Counted from the first letter of the stretch, positions 52,363 to 62,623 are shown. The stretch: DNA of 64,000 nucleotides from Luteimonas marina (GCF_007859325.1 NZ_VOHK01000006.1:62001-126000); one strand, 5' to 3'. Translations and numbers: made by a program. The notes: generated from the letters alone by a model not told the origin.

Positions 52363-53414
52363 GCGGCCACCCCGATGCGCTCCAGGCGGTAGCTGCCGTC
52401 GAGCACGCGCTGCACCCAGTCCTGGTTCGCGAGGTACCAGTCGACGGTTTCGGCGATGCCGTGCTCGAAGGTGTACCTGGGCTCCCAGCCGAGTTCGTCG
52501 CGCAGCTTGGAGGCGTCGATCGCATAGCGGCGATCATGCCCCGGGCGGTCGGCGACATGGGTGATCTGCGACTCGCGCGGCTGGCCATCCTCCCGCGGGC
52601 GACGCGCATCGAGCAGCGCGCAGATCGTCTTCACCACTTCGATGTTCTGCTTCTCGGCGTTGCCGCCAACGTTGTAGGTCTCGCCCACGCGGCCCTTCGC
52701 CAGCACCGTGCGGATCGCCTCGCAGTGGTCGGCCACGAACAGCCAGTCGCGCACCTGCCTGCCGTCGCCGTAGACCGGCAGCGGTTCGCCGGCCAGCGCC
52801 CTGGCGATGACCAGCGGGATGAGCTTCTCGGGGAAATGGTACGGGCCGTAGTTGTTCGAGCAGTTGGTGGTCAGCGTCGGCAGGCCGTAGGTGTGGTGGA
52901 AGGCGCGGACCAGGTGGTCGGACGCGGCCTTCGACGCCGAGTACGGCGAGTTGGGCGCATATGGCGTGGTCTCGCTGAACCGGCCCGTCTCGCCGAGCGT
53001 GCCGTAGACCTCGTCGGTGGAGATGTGCAGGAAGCGGAACGCATCGCGCGCCTCGCCCTCCAGCGACTTCCAGTAATCGCGCACCGATTCGAGCAGGCCT
53101 AGCGTGCCGACGACATTGGTCTGCACGAAGGCCGCCGGGCCGTCGATCGAACGATCGACGTGGCTTTCCGCGGCGAAGTTCACCACCGCTTCGGGCCGAT
53201 GCCCGGCCAGCAACCCTGCAACCAGTTCGCGATCACCGATGTCGCCGTGCACGAAGACGTGGTCCGGGTTGCCCTGCAGGCCCGCCAGCGTGTCGAGGTT
53301 GCCCGCGTAGGTCAGCGCATCGAGGTTCACCACGCGCACGCCGCGCGCCACCGCGTCGATGACGAAGTTGCCACCGATGAAACCGGCGCCGCCGGTCACC
53401 AGCCAAGTCGGCAC
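52359..53414 (-). CDS. rfbB: dTDP-glucose 4,6-dehydratase RfbB
   Basis: Second enzyme of the pathway. The 351 aa short-chain dehydrogenase-like protein has [20 protein letters not shown] at the N-terminus, [20 protein letters not shown] (catalytic Asp and Glu) and the [20 protein letters not shown]yr-Lys motif. It is the first gene of rfbBACD, 42 bases downstream of ssb on the same strand. Confidence 0.95.
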   Translation of the reverse strand: MPTWLVTGGAGFIGGNFVIDAVARGVRVVNLDALTYAGNLDTLAGLQGNPDHVFVHGDIGDRELVAGLLAGHRPEAVVNFAAESHVDRSIDGPAAFVQTNVVGTLGLLESVRDYWKSLEGEARDAFRFLHISTDEVYGTLGETGRFSETTPYAPNSPYSASKAASDHLVRAFHHTYGLPTLTTNCSNNYGPYHFPEKLIPLVIARALAGEPLPVYGDGRQVRDWLFVADHCEAIRTVLAKGRVGETYNVGGNAEKQNIEVVKTICALLDARRPREDGQPRESQITHVADRPGHDRRYAIDASKLRDELGWEPRYTFEHGIAETVDWYLANQDWVQRVLDGSYRLERIGVAA

Positions 53415-53456
53415 GAAGCCTCCTGTATCCAGTCTGCGAATGAACGTCGCCCGTCC

Positions 53457-53933
53457 CTAGAACGGAATGTCGTCGTCCGAGAAATCGTCGGCCGGCGCCG
53501 GCTGGCGGCTCGGCGCCGACTGCGGGCGCGGCGCGGATTCCTGGCGCTGCGGACGCGGGCTGCGCTCGTAGGAGCCACCGCCGCCGCCTTCGCCGCCGCC
53601 ACGCCCGCCGAGCATCTGCATCTCGTCGGCGATGATGTCGGTGGAGTACTTCTCCACGCCGTCCTGCCCGGTGTACTTGTCGTAGCGGATCGAGCCCTCG
53701 ACGTAGACCTGCGAGCCCTTGCGCAGGTATTCGCCGGCGATCTCGCCGAGCTTGCCGAAGAACACCACGCGGTGCCACTCGGTCCGTTCCTGGGTATTGC
53801 CGTCGCGGTCCTTGCGCACGCTGGTGGTCGCCAGGCTGATGCGGGTGACCGCCATGCCGCCCTGGGTGTACTTGACGTCCGGATCGTTGCCGAGATTGCC
53901 GACAAGGATCACCTTGTTGATGCCACGGGCCAT
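53457..53933 (-). CDS. ssb: Single-stranded DNA-binding protein
   Basis: The 158 aa protein has the OB-fold with [40 protein letters not shown] and [20 protein letters not shown]. The glycine-rich linker is followed by the acidic tip [10 protein letters not shown] that binds partners such as RecG and PriA. The start is preceded by GAGGAA. It leads into the rfb operon, which may be a fortuitous neighbour. Confidence 0.95.
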   Translation of the reverse strand: MARGINKVILVGNLGNDPDVKYTQGGMAVTRISLATTSVRKDRDGNTQERTEWHRVVFFGKLGEIAGEYLRKGSQVYVEGSIRYDKYTGQDGVEKYSTDIIADEMQMLGGRGGGEGGGGGSYERSPRPQRQESAPRPQSAPSRQPAPADDFSDDDIPF

Positions 53934-54093
53934 TGCGTTCCTCGGGTGTCGCCGGCGTGCCCGGCGAGGGACATTGGATTATAGCCCGCGGGGCCGGGCC
54001 ATCGGACCCCGCCCTGCGGCCGCGTAGGATTCCGCCTCACGGGCGCTGCGGCGGGCTTCGTATAATCGGCCGTTCATCTTCTCCGGATCGTCC

Positions 54094-55092
54094 ATGGCCG
54101 CCCCCTCCCCCACCACACCCGGCCTCGACCTGCCCGCCATCCAGGCCCTGGCCGCCGCCGACATGGCCGCCATCGACGCCCTGATCCGGCGCCGGCTGGC
54201 CTCGGACGTGGTCCTGGTCAACCAGATCGCGGAGCACATCGTATCCGCCGGCGGCAAGCGGCTGCGGCCGATGCTGGTGGCGCTGGCCGGTCGCGCAACC
54301 GGCACGGTCACTGCCGAGCACCACCAGCTCGCGGCGATCATCGAGTTCATCCACACCTCCACCCTGCTGCACGACGACGTGGTCGACGAATCCGACCTGC
54401 GCCGCGGCCGCAGCACCGCCAACGCGCTGTGGGGCAATGCGCCGAGCGTGCTGGTGGGCGACTTCCTCTATTCGCGCAGCTTCCAGCTGATGGTCGAACT
54501 CGACCGCATGGAGGTGATGCGGATCCTCGCCGACACCACCAACCGCATCGCCGAGGGCGAGGTGCTGCAGCTGCTGCACGTGCGCAATCCCGACACCGAC
54601 GAGGCCGCCTACCTCGACGTGATCGAGCGCAAGACCGCGGTGCTGTTCGCCGCCGGCACCCAGCTCGGCGCGCTGGCCTCGGGCGCCGACGCCGCCACCC
54701 AGCGCGCGCTGTACGACTACGGCATGCAACTCGGCCATGCGTTCCAGATCGCCGACGACGTGCTCGACTACAGCGGCGACGCCGACGCGCTCGGCAAGCA
54801 CCTCGGCGACGACCTCGCCGAGGGCAAGGCCACCCTGCCCCTGATCCACGCGATGGCGCAGGCGGACGGCGCAACGCGTGCGCGGCTGCGCGCGATCGTC
54901 GAGCAGGGCGAAGCCGAAGCGATGCCGGAGGTGCTGGCCGCGATCGCCGCCGCCGGCAGCCTCGACTACAGCCGCGCGCGCGCGCGCGACTACGCCGCCG
55001 CGGCCGAGGCGGCGCTGGCGCCGCTGCCGGAGAACGCAGCCGTCGCCGCGCTGCGCGGCCTTGCGCGCTACGCGGTGGAGCGCGGGTACTGA
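54094..55092 (+). CDS. ispB: Octaprenyl (all-trans polyprenyl) diphosphate synthase
   Basis: This 332 aa prenyltransferase makes the ubiquinone side chain. The first aspartate-rich motif is in TSTLLHDDVVDESDLRRGRS (near 90) and the second in QIADDVLDYSGDADALGKHL (near 224). GGKRLRPMLVALAGRATG is the substrate-binding region. Length is normal for the IspB group. The motifs allow other chain lengths, so octaprenyl is inferred from Xanthomonadaceae ubiquinone-8. It is divergent from ssb. Confidence 0.9.
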   Translation: MAAPSPTTPGLDLPAIQALAAADMAAIDALIRRRLASDVVLVNQIAEHIVSAGGKRLRPMLVALAGRATGTVTAEHHQLAAIIEFIHTSTLLHDDVVDESDLRRGRSTANALWGNAPSVLVGDFLYSRSFQLMVELDRMEVMRILADTTNRIAEGEVLQLLHVRNPDTDEAAYLDVIERKTAVLFAAGTQLGALASGADAATQRALYDYGMQLGHAFQIADDVLDYSGDADALGKHLGDDLAEGKATLPLIHAMAQADGATRARLRAIVEQGEAEAMPEVLAAIAAAGSLDYSRARARDYAAAAEAALAPLPENAAVAALRGLARYAVERGY

Positions 55093-55161
55093 CCGGTTGC
55101 GGCGAAGGATGCCGGTGGGCGCAGGGGCCCATGCCAATCCGCAAACAACGTGCAAAATGCC

Positions 55162-55223
55162 GTAGGAGCGGCTTCAGCCGCGACCTGTCGCATTCGAAGG
55201 GTCGCGGCTGAAGCCGCTCCTAC
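55162..55223. repeat. Inverted REP pair (GTAGGAGCGGCTTCAGCCGCGAC family)
   Basis: Arms GTAGGAGCGGCTTCAGCCGC followed by GAC (55162-55184) and GTCGCGGCTGAAGCCGCTCC followed by TAC (55201-55223) are perfect inverted copies. They lie between ispB and the convergent dienelactone hydrolase gene. Confidence 0.85.
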
Positions 55224-55236
55224 AGCAGCCTGCACG

Positions 55237-56043
55237 TCAATCGTCGCCGAAGACCTCGTCGAAGAAGCCGTCCATCATCCGGTAGGCACGTCGGGCCGCG
55301 CGCTCGTCGTAGCGGCAGTTGCTGGCCGGGTCGCTGCCTGCCGCCGGCTCGGCGAAGCAGTGCACCGCGCCGCTGAAGTCGACGAACTGCCAGTCGGCGC
55401 CGGCGCCGTCCATTTCCTTCCCGAAGGCGGCGATGTCGGCGTCGGTCACCGCCTTGTCGTCGGCGCCGTTGAGCACCAGCACCGGCGCAGCGACCTTGCC
55501 GGCAGTCTGCGATTGCGCGCCCGGCGCAAGGCCGCCGTGCAGGCTGACCACGCCGGCCACGTCGGCGCCGCTGCGCGCAAGCTCGAGCGCCGCCGAACCG
55601 CCGAAGCAGAAGCCGAACGCACCGATCCGGTCCGCGCGCAGCGGCGCGGTGCCGGCCTGCGCCTTCAGCGTGTCCACGGCCGCCTGCATGCGCGCACGCA
55701 GGGGCGCGCGATCCTCGCCGCGCAGCGCGCCCGCCAGCCTGCCGGCCTCGTCGCTGTCCTTCGGCCGCTTGCCCTTGCCGTAGACGTCGGCCACCAGCAC
55801 CACGTAATCGTCGCCGGCGATCGCCCTCGCCCGCTCCAGCGCCTCGTCGGTGACGCCCATCCAGTTCGGCACCATGACCAGGCCCGGACGCGCGGCAGCG
55901 TCGGCATCGTCGTAGACCAGGTAGCCGCTGAACGCATCCTCGCCTACGGTCCATTCGACCGGCACGGTCTTCATCGCGGCGACGGCCGGCGCCGAATACA
56001 GCGTGGCCAGGAGCAGTGCGGGCAGGACGGCGGAAAGGCGCAT
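55237..56043 (-). CDS. Secreted dienelactone hydrolase-family protein
   Basis: A signal peptide (MRLSAVLPALLLATLYSAPA) precedes an alpha/beta hydrolase with the nucleophile Cys in FGFCFGGSAAL (near 145), an Asp region VLVLNGADDKAVTD (near 200) and the His in GAVHCFAEPAAGS (near 233). This is the DLH-type Cys-His-Asp triad. Natural substrates of secreted DLH proteins are unclear. Length is 268 aa. It lies 106 bases after murD2 on the same strand. Confidence 0.85.
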   Translation of the reverse strand: MRLSAVLPALLLATLYSAPAVAAMKTVPVEWTVGEDAFSGYLVYDDADAAARPGLVMVPNWMGVTDEALERARAIAGDDYVVLVADVYGKGKRPKDSDEAGRLAGALRGEDRAPLRARMQAAVDTLKAQAGTAPLRADRIGAFGFCFGGSAALELARSGADVAGVVSLHGGLAPGAQSQTAGKVAAPVLVLNGADDKAVTDADIAAFGKEMDGAGADWQFVDFSGAVHCFAEPAAGSDPASNCRYDERAARRAYRMMDGFFDEVFGDD

Positions 56044-56149
56044 GGCGGATTCCCGGTGTGGAGGAAATGCCAGCCTAGCGCAAGGGCGCGGGAGCGGCAT
56101 GAAACCAGGGCGCTCGGGGCGGGATTGCAAGCACTGTGGCGCCGGAAGA

Positions 56150-57574
56150 TCAGCCGATGCCCATCCCCTGGATCGCAGCGATCGCCTCCGGATCGAACCC
56201 CGCCAGCGCGGCGAAGTGGCGCCCGCGTTCGGCATAGTCGCGATACGCGCCGAAGCTCGGCGCACCGGGGGACAGCAGCACCACGCCCTCGCCCGCCAGC
56301 AGCGATTCCGCCTGCGCGACCGCATCGGCGAGATCGACCGCCTGGCGCAGCGCGAAGCCCGCTGCACCGGCCAGCAGCGCATGGATGCGCGGCCCGTTCT
56401 GGCCCATCGTCACGATCGCCGCCGGCGGCTGCGCGCGCACGCCGTCGGCGAAGGCCTGCCAGTCGAGCCCGCGGTCGTGGCCGCCGACCAGAATCGCGAC
56501 GCGGCGTGCGCGGAACACGTCCAGCGCCGCCAGGCTCGCGTGCGGCGTGGTGCTGATCGAATCGTTGACGAAGGTGATGCCTTCGCGCGTGCCCAGCACC
56601 TGCAGCCGGTGCGGCAGCGGCCGGAACGTCGCCGCGTGCGGCGCCAGCTCGACAGCGTCGAGGCCCAGCACCTCGATCGCGGCCAGCGCGCCGCAGAGGT
56701 TGCCGCGGTTGTGGCGGCCCGGCAGCGGAATGTCGCGCACGTCGAGGACTTCCCGGTCGCCGCGCCAGAGCACGTCGCCGCGCAGGTGCCAGCCCGCCGC
56801 ATCGCCGAACCGGCGCACCTCGCTGTCGGGCAGCGAAAGCGCGGCCAGCGTCGGATCGCTGGCGTTGAGCACCGCGATGCGCGGCTTCGCCCCGGTCAGC
56901 AGCGACAGCTTGTCCTCGACGTAGCGCGCATGGCTGCCGTGCCAGTCGAGATGTTCGGGAAATATGTTGGTGACGAGGGCGACCTCCGGCTGCACGCCGC
57001 TGCCCGCGACGTCGCGCGTCTGGTAGCTCGACAGCTCGATCACCCAGAACTCCGCCTCGCCGTCGAGCAGTTCCAGCAGCGGCTGGCCGATGTTGCCGGC
57101 CAGCGCGGTGCGATGCCCGCCGGCGCGCAGCAGGTGCGCCAGCAACGCCGACGTGGTGCTCTTGCCCTTGGTGCCGGTGACGCAGATCGTGCGCGCATCG
57201 GGGCGTTCGGCGAACCACAGCGCGGTGCCGCCGATGAAGCGCGTGCCGCATTCGGCCGCGGCCAGGGCCTCGGGACGATACGGGCTGATCCCGGGCGACT
57301 TGACGACGACGTCGAACGCCGACAGCCGCTCGGCCGTCGCATCGGTCTCGACCACCAGCGCCCCGTCCCCCAGCGCCCGCGCCTCGTCCGCTTCTGCAAC
57401 CGTGCAGAACAGCGTCAGCCGCGCCGGAAACCGATCTTCCGAATCCCCAATCCCCAATCCCCAATCCCGTGCGGCGCGCAGCGCCGCATACGCCGCCCGC
57501 CCCTCGCGCCCCCAGCCCCAGAGCGCGACGCGCAGGCCGGCGAGCGCGGCGATGCTATCGGGCGAACCGCGCAC
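56150..57574 (-). CDS. murD2: MurD2, UDP-MurNAc-L-Ala:L-Glu ligase
   Basis: This 474 aa Mur ligase adds L-Glu, not D-Glu, to UDP-MurNAc-L-Ala in the Xanthomonas-type route; the next enzyme, MurL, epimerises it. The ATP motif is [20 protein letters not shown] (near 128), with [15 protein letters not shown] and [20 protein letters not shown] following. The start is GTG at 57574, overlapping the murL end by 20 bases; no closer ATG exists. A heptamer repeat at 57442-57468 lies inside the coding region (residues about 36-44). The MurD2 assignment rests on the adjacent murL. Confidence 0.88.
   Translation of the reverse strand: MRGSPDSIAALAGLRVALWGWGREGRAAYAALRAARDWGLGIGDSEDRFPARLTLFCTVAEADEARALGDGALVVETDATAERLSAFDVVVKSPGISPYRPEALAAAECGTRFIGGTALWFAERPDARTICVTGTKGKSTTSALLAHLLRAGGHRTALAGNIGQPLLELLDGEAEFWVIELSSYQTRDVAGSGVQPEVALVTNIFPEHLDWHGSHARYVEDKLSLLTGAKPRIAVLNASDPTLAALSLPDSEVRRFGDAAGWHLRGDVLWRGDREVLDVRDIPLPGRHNRGNLCGALAAIEVLGLDAVELAPHAATFRPLPHRLQVLGTREGITFVNDSISTTPHASLAALDVFRARRVAILVGGHDRGLDWQAFADGVRAQPPAAIVTMGQNGPRIHALLAGAAGFALRQAVDLADAVAQAESLLAGEGVVLLSPGAPSFGAYRDYAERGRHFAALAGFDPEAIAAIQGMGIG
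57442..57468. repeat. Heptanucleotide tandem repeat AATCCCC inside murD2
   Basis: Nearly four copies of AATCCCC (three full plus six bases) stand in frame near the murD2 N-terminus and are translated as WGLGIGDSE. Seven is not a multiple of three, so a copy-number change would shift the frame. The same simple repeat is widespread between genes in Xanthomonas-like genomes. Confidence 0.85.
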
Positions 57575-59030
57575 GCAGGCGGTCCCACAGCGGCGCCGGG
57601 ATGCCGTGTTCCTCGTCGATCGCGAGCAGCGCCTCGACGTCCACCTCATCGTCGCCGAGCTGCGGCGCGATCTCGCGGTTGAAGCGGGCGACGATCGCGT
57701 CCTCGCGCCATTCCGGGCGCGCGCCCAGCGCCGCCATCGCCGCGCGCGACTCCCGGCCCTCGCCGACGCACTCGAACGGCTTGTGGTCGCGGTACTCCAG
57801 CAGCGCATCGAAGCCGGGCACCTGCGCCGGATCGTCGAGCAGGTTGCGGCCGAAGATGCCGACCAGGCGCGGCTTGGGCATGAACGGCGCCAGCGCCAGG
57901 AACACGAAATGGCACTTCGGACAGATGCCGCACCAGCGGTTCACCGGGCGCTCGCCGAGCAGGTGGAAGTTGCGGTTGCAGCTGGAGAAATGGGCGTCGT
58001 ACTGGTCGGTCTTCGCGAACTGGCGCGCGACCGCGAGCTCGCTCAGCGGGCGCAGCAGCGAGTAGTACGACAGGTCCGCGGCGACATGCGAGCGCAGGTG
58101 CGCGGCGAACGCGCGCTCGAAGGCCCAGCCCTTCGACCACTGGTGGTTCACCTCGCCCGTGCCCTCGATCAGGCTGCCGTAGCTGGCCGAACGCTCGTTG
58201 GAGAACACCACCTGGTCCACGCCCAGCACCACGGCGGCGAAGGCCATGATCGCCGAGTTCACCGCGGTCACCGGGATGTGGCCGTTCCACGCGCCCTGGC
58301 GGTTGTACTCGAACAGTTCCGGCGCCAGCTGGCGGCCGATGTTGAGCGTCGGCAGGCCGGTGCGTTCGGCGCAGGCGCGGATCAGCTGCGAGCCGCCGAT
58401 CCAGGTGACGGTCTGTTCGACGCCGAGCGCGCGCAGGGCTTCGATGCTGACCAGGGAATCCTTGCCGCCGCCGATGGCGACGAGGGCGTGGTGGCGCAGG
58501 CCGAGCGACGGCGCTTCTACCCCCTCCCCTTCAAGGGGAGGGCTGGGGTGGGGATGGTGTTGCGTTACGGCGGCAGCGTCCGCAGCATCCGAATCTTCAG
58601 CGCGAACACCATCCCCACCCAACCCTCCCCTTGAAGGGGAGGGCTTGAGAGCGGGGAACCGGATCCGACCGTGCAGGTCGAGGCCGTTGCGGTAGGCGAA
58701 CTCGCCGAGGCCGTGGACGTAGACGTCCGCTAGCAGCGCTGCGGTCGCCGCATCGATGTCGTACGCCTCGATGCGGATCTCCGGCGGCACCGCAGCCTTG
58801 TAGTAACTCACGCCCGCGATCAGGTGCAGCAGCTGCAGCGCGCGTTCGGCGGCAGCCGCGCGCGCGCCCTCCAGCACGAACGGCGCGCCCGGCAGCGTCA
58901 CCGTCTCGACCAGCTCGGGACCATCGTCGAAGGCGTAGACCATCTGCGCCACGCCGGTCGCGGCATCGAAGCCGCAGCGGACGAAGCGGAACGCGCGGAT
59001 CGCATCGCGGTCGAAGTTCACCGCCGTCAT
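57555..59030 (-). CDS. murL: MurL, UDP-MurNAc-L-Ala-L-Glu epimerase, with in-frame REP insertion
   Basis: MurL uses ATP to invert the terminal L-Glu of UDP-MurNAc-L-Ala-L-Glu to D-Glu. The protein (491 aa) has an N-terminal domain (1-128) and, from about 175, an ATP pyrophosphatase-like PP-loop [40 protein letters not shown] and the Cys-rich [20 protein letters not shown] (near 390) follow. Residues 129-172, rich in Pro, Gly and acidic residues, are translated from a REP pair (58521-58643) sitting between the two domains. The start at 59030 overlaps the lysC-lysA stop (ATGA). The end overlaps murD2. Confidence 0.88.
   Translation of the reverse strand: MTAVNFDRDAIRAFRFVRCGFDAATGVAQMVYAFDDGPELVETVTLPGAPFVLEGARAAAAERALQLLHLIAGVSYYKAAVPPEIRIEAYDIDAATAALLADVYVHGLGEFAYRNGLDLHGRIRFPALKPSPSRGGLGGDGVRAEDSDAADAAAVTQHHPHPSPPLEGEGVEAPSLGLRHHALVAIGGGKDSLVSIEALRALGVEQTVTWIGGSQLIRACAERTGLPTLNIGRQLAPELFEYNRQGAWNGHIPVTAVNSAIMAFAAVVLGVDQVVFSNERSASYGSLIEGTGEVNHQWSKGWAFERAFAAHLRSHVAADLSYYSLLRPLSELAVARQFAKTDQYDAHFSSCNRNFHLLGERPVNRWCGICPKCHFVFLALAPFMPKPRLVGIFGRNLLDDPAQVPGFDALLEYRDHKPFECVGEGRESRAAMAALGARPEWREDAIVARFNREIAPQLGDDEVDVEALLAIDEEHGIPAPLWDRLRARFAR
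58521..58643. repeat. REP-type inverted repeat translated within murL
   Basis: CCCCTCCCCTTCAAGGGGAG plus GG at the left and CCCTCCCCTTGAAGGGGAGG plus G at the right frame a 123-base insert. The insert also holds the inverted GGTGGGGATGGTGTT/AACACCATCCCCACC. It is a multiple of three and has no stop in the murL frame, so it adds about 41 residues. Confidence 0.85.
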
Positions 59031-61627
59031 TCCAGCACGTCCTCGCGCGGCAGGCCGCGCAGGTTGTAGTGGTTGGCCATCACGTAGCCGTAGGCACCGG
59101 CGTCGGCCACCAGCATCACGTCGTCGGGCGCAGTCGCCGCCGGCAGCTTGCGCTTCAGCCCGAGCACGTCGCTGGATTCGCAGATCGGACCGACCACGTC
59201 GCACGCGACCTCATTGCCATCACCCCAACGGCTGAGGTTGTGCACGCCGTGCCAGGCGTCGTACATCGCCGGCCGCATCAGGGCGTTCATCCCGCCGTCC
59301 AGGCCCACGCGGCGGGTGCCGAGCTTGTCGACCACCTGGGTCACGCGCACCAGCAGCGCGCCGGACTCGGCCACCAGGAAACGCCCCGGCTCGATCGCCA
59401 GCCGGTAGCGCGGCCACGCCGCCTTGATCTCGGCCAGCCCCTGCGCCCACGCCTCGAGGTCGAAGGGCAGGTCTTCCGGCTTGTACGGGATCGTGAGCCC
59501 ACCCCCGAGGTCGATGGTGTCGACCGTGCCGACGCCGTCGGCGATCGCCGCCAGTTCGGCATAGACCCCGCGCCAGTGCTTCGGGTGATCGATGCCGCTG
59601 CCCAGGTGGGCATGGATGCCGGTGATGCGGCCACCCAGCGCACGCACCTCGCGCGCGAAGGCATTGATCGCCTCCAGCGGCAGGCCGAACTTCGACGCCG
59701 CGCCGCCGGTGACGACCTTGGCGTGGTGGCCGTCGCCGCGGCCGAGGTCGACGCGCAGCCACAGGTCGCGACCGCGGAACGTCTCCGGCCAGCGCCGCAG
59801 CGCCTCGACGTTGTCGAGCGTCACCGTGACGCCGCGCGCGAATGCGGCGTCGTACTCGGTGTGCGGCGCGAAGCTTGGGGTGAACAGCACGCGCGCCGGG
59901 GCCAGCCCCGGCAGCGTGTCGAACACGTGTTCGATCTCGCCCTGCGACACGCATTCCAGCCCGAACCCCTCGGCTTCCAGCGTGCGCAGGATGGCCGGGT
60001 GCGCATTGGCCTTGATCGCGTAGAAGCGGCGGTCGACGGCGGCCACGGCCTTGAGCGCCTGCGCACGGGCCCGCACCGTCGGCAGGTGGTAGACGTAGGC
60101 CGGCGTGCCGGGCTGTGCCAGCGTCAGCAGGCGTTCGCGCGCATCGTCGCCCTGCCACCACGCGGGTGCGCGCTCGGGCTTGCCGAACTGGATCTCGTTC
60201 CAGCTCGGTCCGAACACCGTCGCATCGGCGACCGGCATCGCGCCGCTTTCGATCAGCTGCGCGTGCAGCTCCGGCAGCAGGCCGTCGGCGTCGGCCTCGT
60301 CGATGACGAAAGTCAGGTTGAGGTCGTTGGACGACTGCGAGATCAGGTGCACGCGCTCCTGCCCGAACGTGGCCCACACCTCGGAGAGCTTGTGCAGCAG
60401 CGAACGCATGCCGCGACCGACCAGGGTGATCGCCGCGCAGGGCGCGATCACCTTCACCCGGCAGATCTGCGACAGGTCTTCGGACAGCTTCGCCAGCACG
60501 TCGGTGCTGACGAGGTTCTCGCTGGGGTCGAGCGAGACGGTGACGTTGGTCTCGGCCGAACCGATCAGGTCCACCGACAGGCCGTGGCGCCTGAAGCGTT
60601 CGAAGATGTCGGCCATGAAGCCGACCGACTGCCACATGCCCACCGTTTCCATCGACACCAGCACGATGCCGTTGCGGCGACTGATCGCCTTGACGCCCGG
60701 CACTTCGGAAGCGTCGCCATCGATGCGCGTGCCCGGCAGGTCGGGGCGCTCGGTATCGAGGATCGCCATCGGCACGCCGGTGACGCGGCACGGGCCGAGC
60801 GAGCGCGGATGCAGCACCTTGGCGCCGGTGGTGGCGATTTCCTGCGCTTCGGCGTAGTCCAGGCGCGCGAGCAGGCGCGCATCGGGCACCTCGCGCGGGT
60901 TGGCGGTGAACATGCCCGGCACGTCGGTCCAGATCTCGACGCCGCGCGCGCGCAGCAGGCCGCCGAACAGCGCGGCCGAGGTGTCCGAGCCGCCGCGGCC
61001 GAGCACCGCGGTGCCGCCGTCGCCGTGGCGCGCGATGAAGCCCTGGGTGATCAGCAGCCGCGCCGGCTGCGCGGCGAAGCGCGCGCGCCAGGCGTCGTCG
61101 GCCTCCCGCCGGCACGACACCGACAGGCGCCTGCCCCACTCGCTCTGGTTCGGCAGCTCGATCGCGTCGAGCCAGTCGCGCGCGTCGGCCCAGCCGACAT
61201 CCAGGCCCTGCGAACGCAGGTAGGCCGCGCCCAGCGTCGACGACAGCAGTTCGCCCTGCGCCAGCACCTCGGCCTGCCAGTCGAGCATGCGCGCCGCGGC
61301 GCGCGCGTCGGCCAGCAGCGCCTGCAGCGCGGTAAGGCGTTCGCCCAGCACCGCATCGGGATCGAGATCCAGCGCCTGCACGAAGTCGCGATGGCGCGCG
61401 ACCAGCGCATCGACCCGCGCCGCACCGTCGTCGGCGCCGTCCGCGATCGCGGTCAATTCATTGGTTACACCCGAAAGCGCCGACACCACGACCAGCGCGC
61501 GTCCGCCGCCATCGTCCGCGCGTTTGCGCGCCAGCCGGCCGATGGTGTCCCAGCGATGGCGCTGCGACACCGAAGTGCCGCCGAACTTGAGCACGACCCA
61601 GGGCGTGCCGGTCGAAGGAGAAGGCAT
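59027..61627 (-). CDS. Fused aspartokinase and diaminopimelate decarboxylase (LysC-LysA)
   Basis: The 866 aa protein starts with an aspartokinase domain (1-460). It has VVLKFGGTSVSQRHRWDTIG, then VLGRGGSDTSAALFGGLLRA, and two ACT domains with GIVLVSMETVGMWQSVGFMA. The C-terminal domain (from about 500) is a PLP diaminopimelate decarboxylase with RRFYAIKANAHPAILRTLEA (PLP Lys), IHAHLGSGIDH, IDLGGGLTIPYKPEDLP and ICESSDVLG. The fusion, known in Xanthomonadaceae, joins the first and last steps of lysine synthesis in one chain. The start at 61627 is fixed by the domain; the end overlaps murL. Confidence 0.93.
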   Translation of the reverse strand: MPSPSTGTPWVVLKFGGTSVSQRHRWDTIGRLARKRADDGGGRALVVVSALSGVTNELTAIADGADDGAARVDALVARHRDFVQALDLDPDAVLGERLTALQALLADARAAARMLDWQAEVLAQGELLSSTLGAAYLRSQGLDVGWADARDWLDAIELPNQSEWGRRLSVSCRREADDAWRARFAAQPARLLITQGFIARHGDGGTAVLGRGGSDTSAALFGGLLRARGVEIWTDVPGMFTANPREVPDARLLARLDYAEAQEIATTGAKVLHPRSLGPCRVTGVPMAILDTERPDLPGTRIDGDASEVPGVKAISRRNGIVLVSMETVGMWQSVGFMADIFERFRRHGLSVDLIGSAETNVTVSLDPSENLVSTDVLAKLSEDLSQICRVKVIAPCAAITLVGRGMRSLLHKLSEVWATFGQERVHLISQSSNDLNLTFVIDEADADGLLPELHAQLIESGAMPVADATVFGPSWNEIQFGKPERAPAWWQGDDARERLLTLAQPGTPAYVYHLPTVRARAQALKAVAAVDRRFYAIKANAHPAILRTLEAEGFGLECVSQGEIEHVFDTLPGLAPARVLFTPSFAPHTEYDAAFARGVTVTLDNVEALRRWPETFRGRDLWLRVDLGRGDGHHAKVVTGGAASKFGLPLEAINAFAREVRALGGRITGIHAHLGSGIDHPKHWRGVYAELAAIADGVGTVDTIDLGGGLTIPYKPEDLPFDLEAWAQGLAEIKAAWPRYRLAIEPGRFLVAESGALLVRVTQVVDKLGTRRVGLDGGMNALMRPAMYDAWHGVHNLSRWGDGNEVACDVVGPICESSDVLGLKRKLPAATAPDDVMLVADAGAYGYVMANHYNLRGLPREDVLE

Positions 61628-61719
61628 GGACGTGGCGGGTTCCGGTATAACGGGCGGCCGCATCCGCGCGCTTGCGGATGCGAAGCGCGAATTCTATCCA
61701 AATCGAAGGCCTCCCCCGC

Positions 61720-62610
61720 ATGCCCCCACGCCGCTACCAGCAGCTCGACGTCTTCGCCGACCGGCCCGGTGCCGGCAATCCCCTGGCCGTGGTGCTCGAC
61801 GGCGACGGACTCGATGACGGGACGATGCAGGCGATCGCGCGCTGGACGCGGCTGCCCGAGACCACCTTCGTCTTCCCCTCGCCCTCGCCGGACGCGAGCT
61901 ACGGCATCCGCATCTTCAGCCCGCGCCGCGAGGTGCCGTTCGCCGGCCATCCCAGCGTCGGCACCGCGCACGCGGTGCTGGAAGCGGGGCTGGCGACGCC
62001 GCGCGACGGGCTGCTGGTGCAGTCCGGCATTGCCGGCGACCTGCCGCTGCGCGTGCACGGCGAAGGCGCGACGCGCACGATCGCGGTGCGCACGCCGCGC
62101 GCGAGGATCGTCGAGATCGCCGACGCGCAGCATCCGCAGCTGCGCGATGCACTCGCCGGACTGCCGCTGGGCCGCCTGCCGCAGGCGCTGGTCGACGGCG
62201 GGCGCCGCTGGTGGCTGGCGGAGCTGGCCGGCGAAGCCGAACTGCGCGCGGCGACGCCGGACTGGGACGCGATCGAACGGCTCGCGCTCGAGACCGACAG
62301 CATGGGCCTGTGCGTGTTCGCGCGCAGCGACGACCCGGTCTACTACCTCGCGGTGCGCGCCTGGGTCGGATCGACCGGACGCTTCGAGGACGCGGCGTCG
62401 GGCGCCGCCAACGCCACGCTCGCGGCGTGGCTCGCCTCGCAGGACGCCTTGCCGAGCGCCGACGGCCACTACCGCATCAGCCAGGGCCGCGAGGTCGGCC
62501 ACGACGCGATCATCGAGCTGCACGTGGACGACGCCGGCGACGTATGGTCGGGCGGGCGCGTGCAGACGGTGGTCGACGGGGGCATCGACTGGCCGCTTGC
62601 GGGCGGGTGA
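61720..62610 (+). CDS. PhzF-family isomerase-like protein
   Basis: The 296 aa protein has the PhzF fold with YQQLDVFADRPGAGNPLAVV and the conserved Glu in RLPETTFVFPSPSPD. VPFAGHPSVGTAHAVLEAGL lies near 78 and RFEDAASGAANATLAAWLAS near 235. PhzF-type proteins isomerise or epimerise small substrates; the substrate here is not known. The start at 61720 matches the family; an earlier ATG is 48 bases upstream. It is divergent from lysC-lysA. Confidence 0.85.
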   Translation: MPPRRYQQLDVFADRPGAGNPLAVVLDGDGLDDGTMQAIARWTRLPETTFVFPSPSPDASYGIRIFSPRREVPFAGHPSVGTAHAVLEAGLATPRDGLLVQSGIAGDLPLRVHGEGATRTIAVRTPRARIVEIADAQHPQLRDALAGLPLGRLPQALVDGGRRWWLAELAGEAELRAATPDWDAIERLALETDSMGLCVFARSDDPVYYLAVRAWVGSTGRFEDAASGAANATLAAWLASQDALPSADGHYRISQGREVGHDAIIELHVDDAGDVWSGGRVQTVVDGGIDWPLAGG

Positions 62611-62623
62611 GCCCGCTGCGAGT

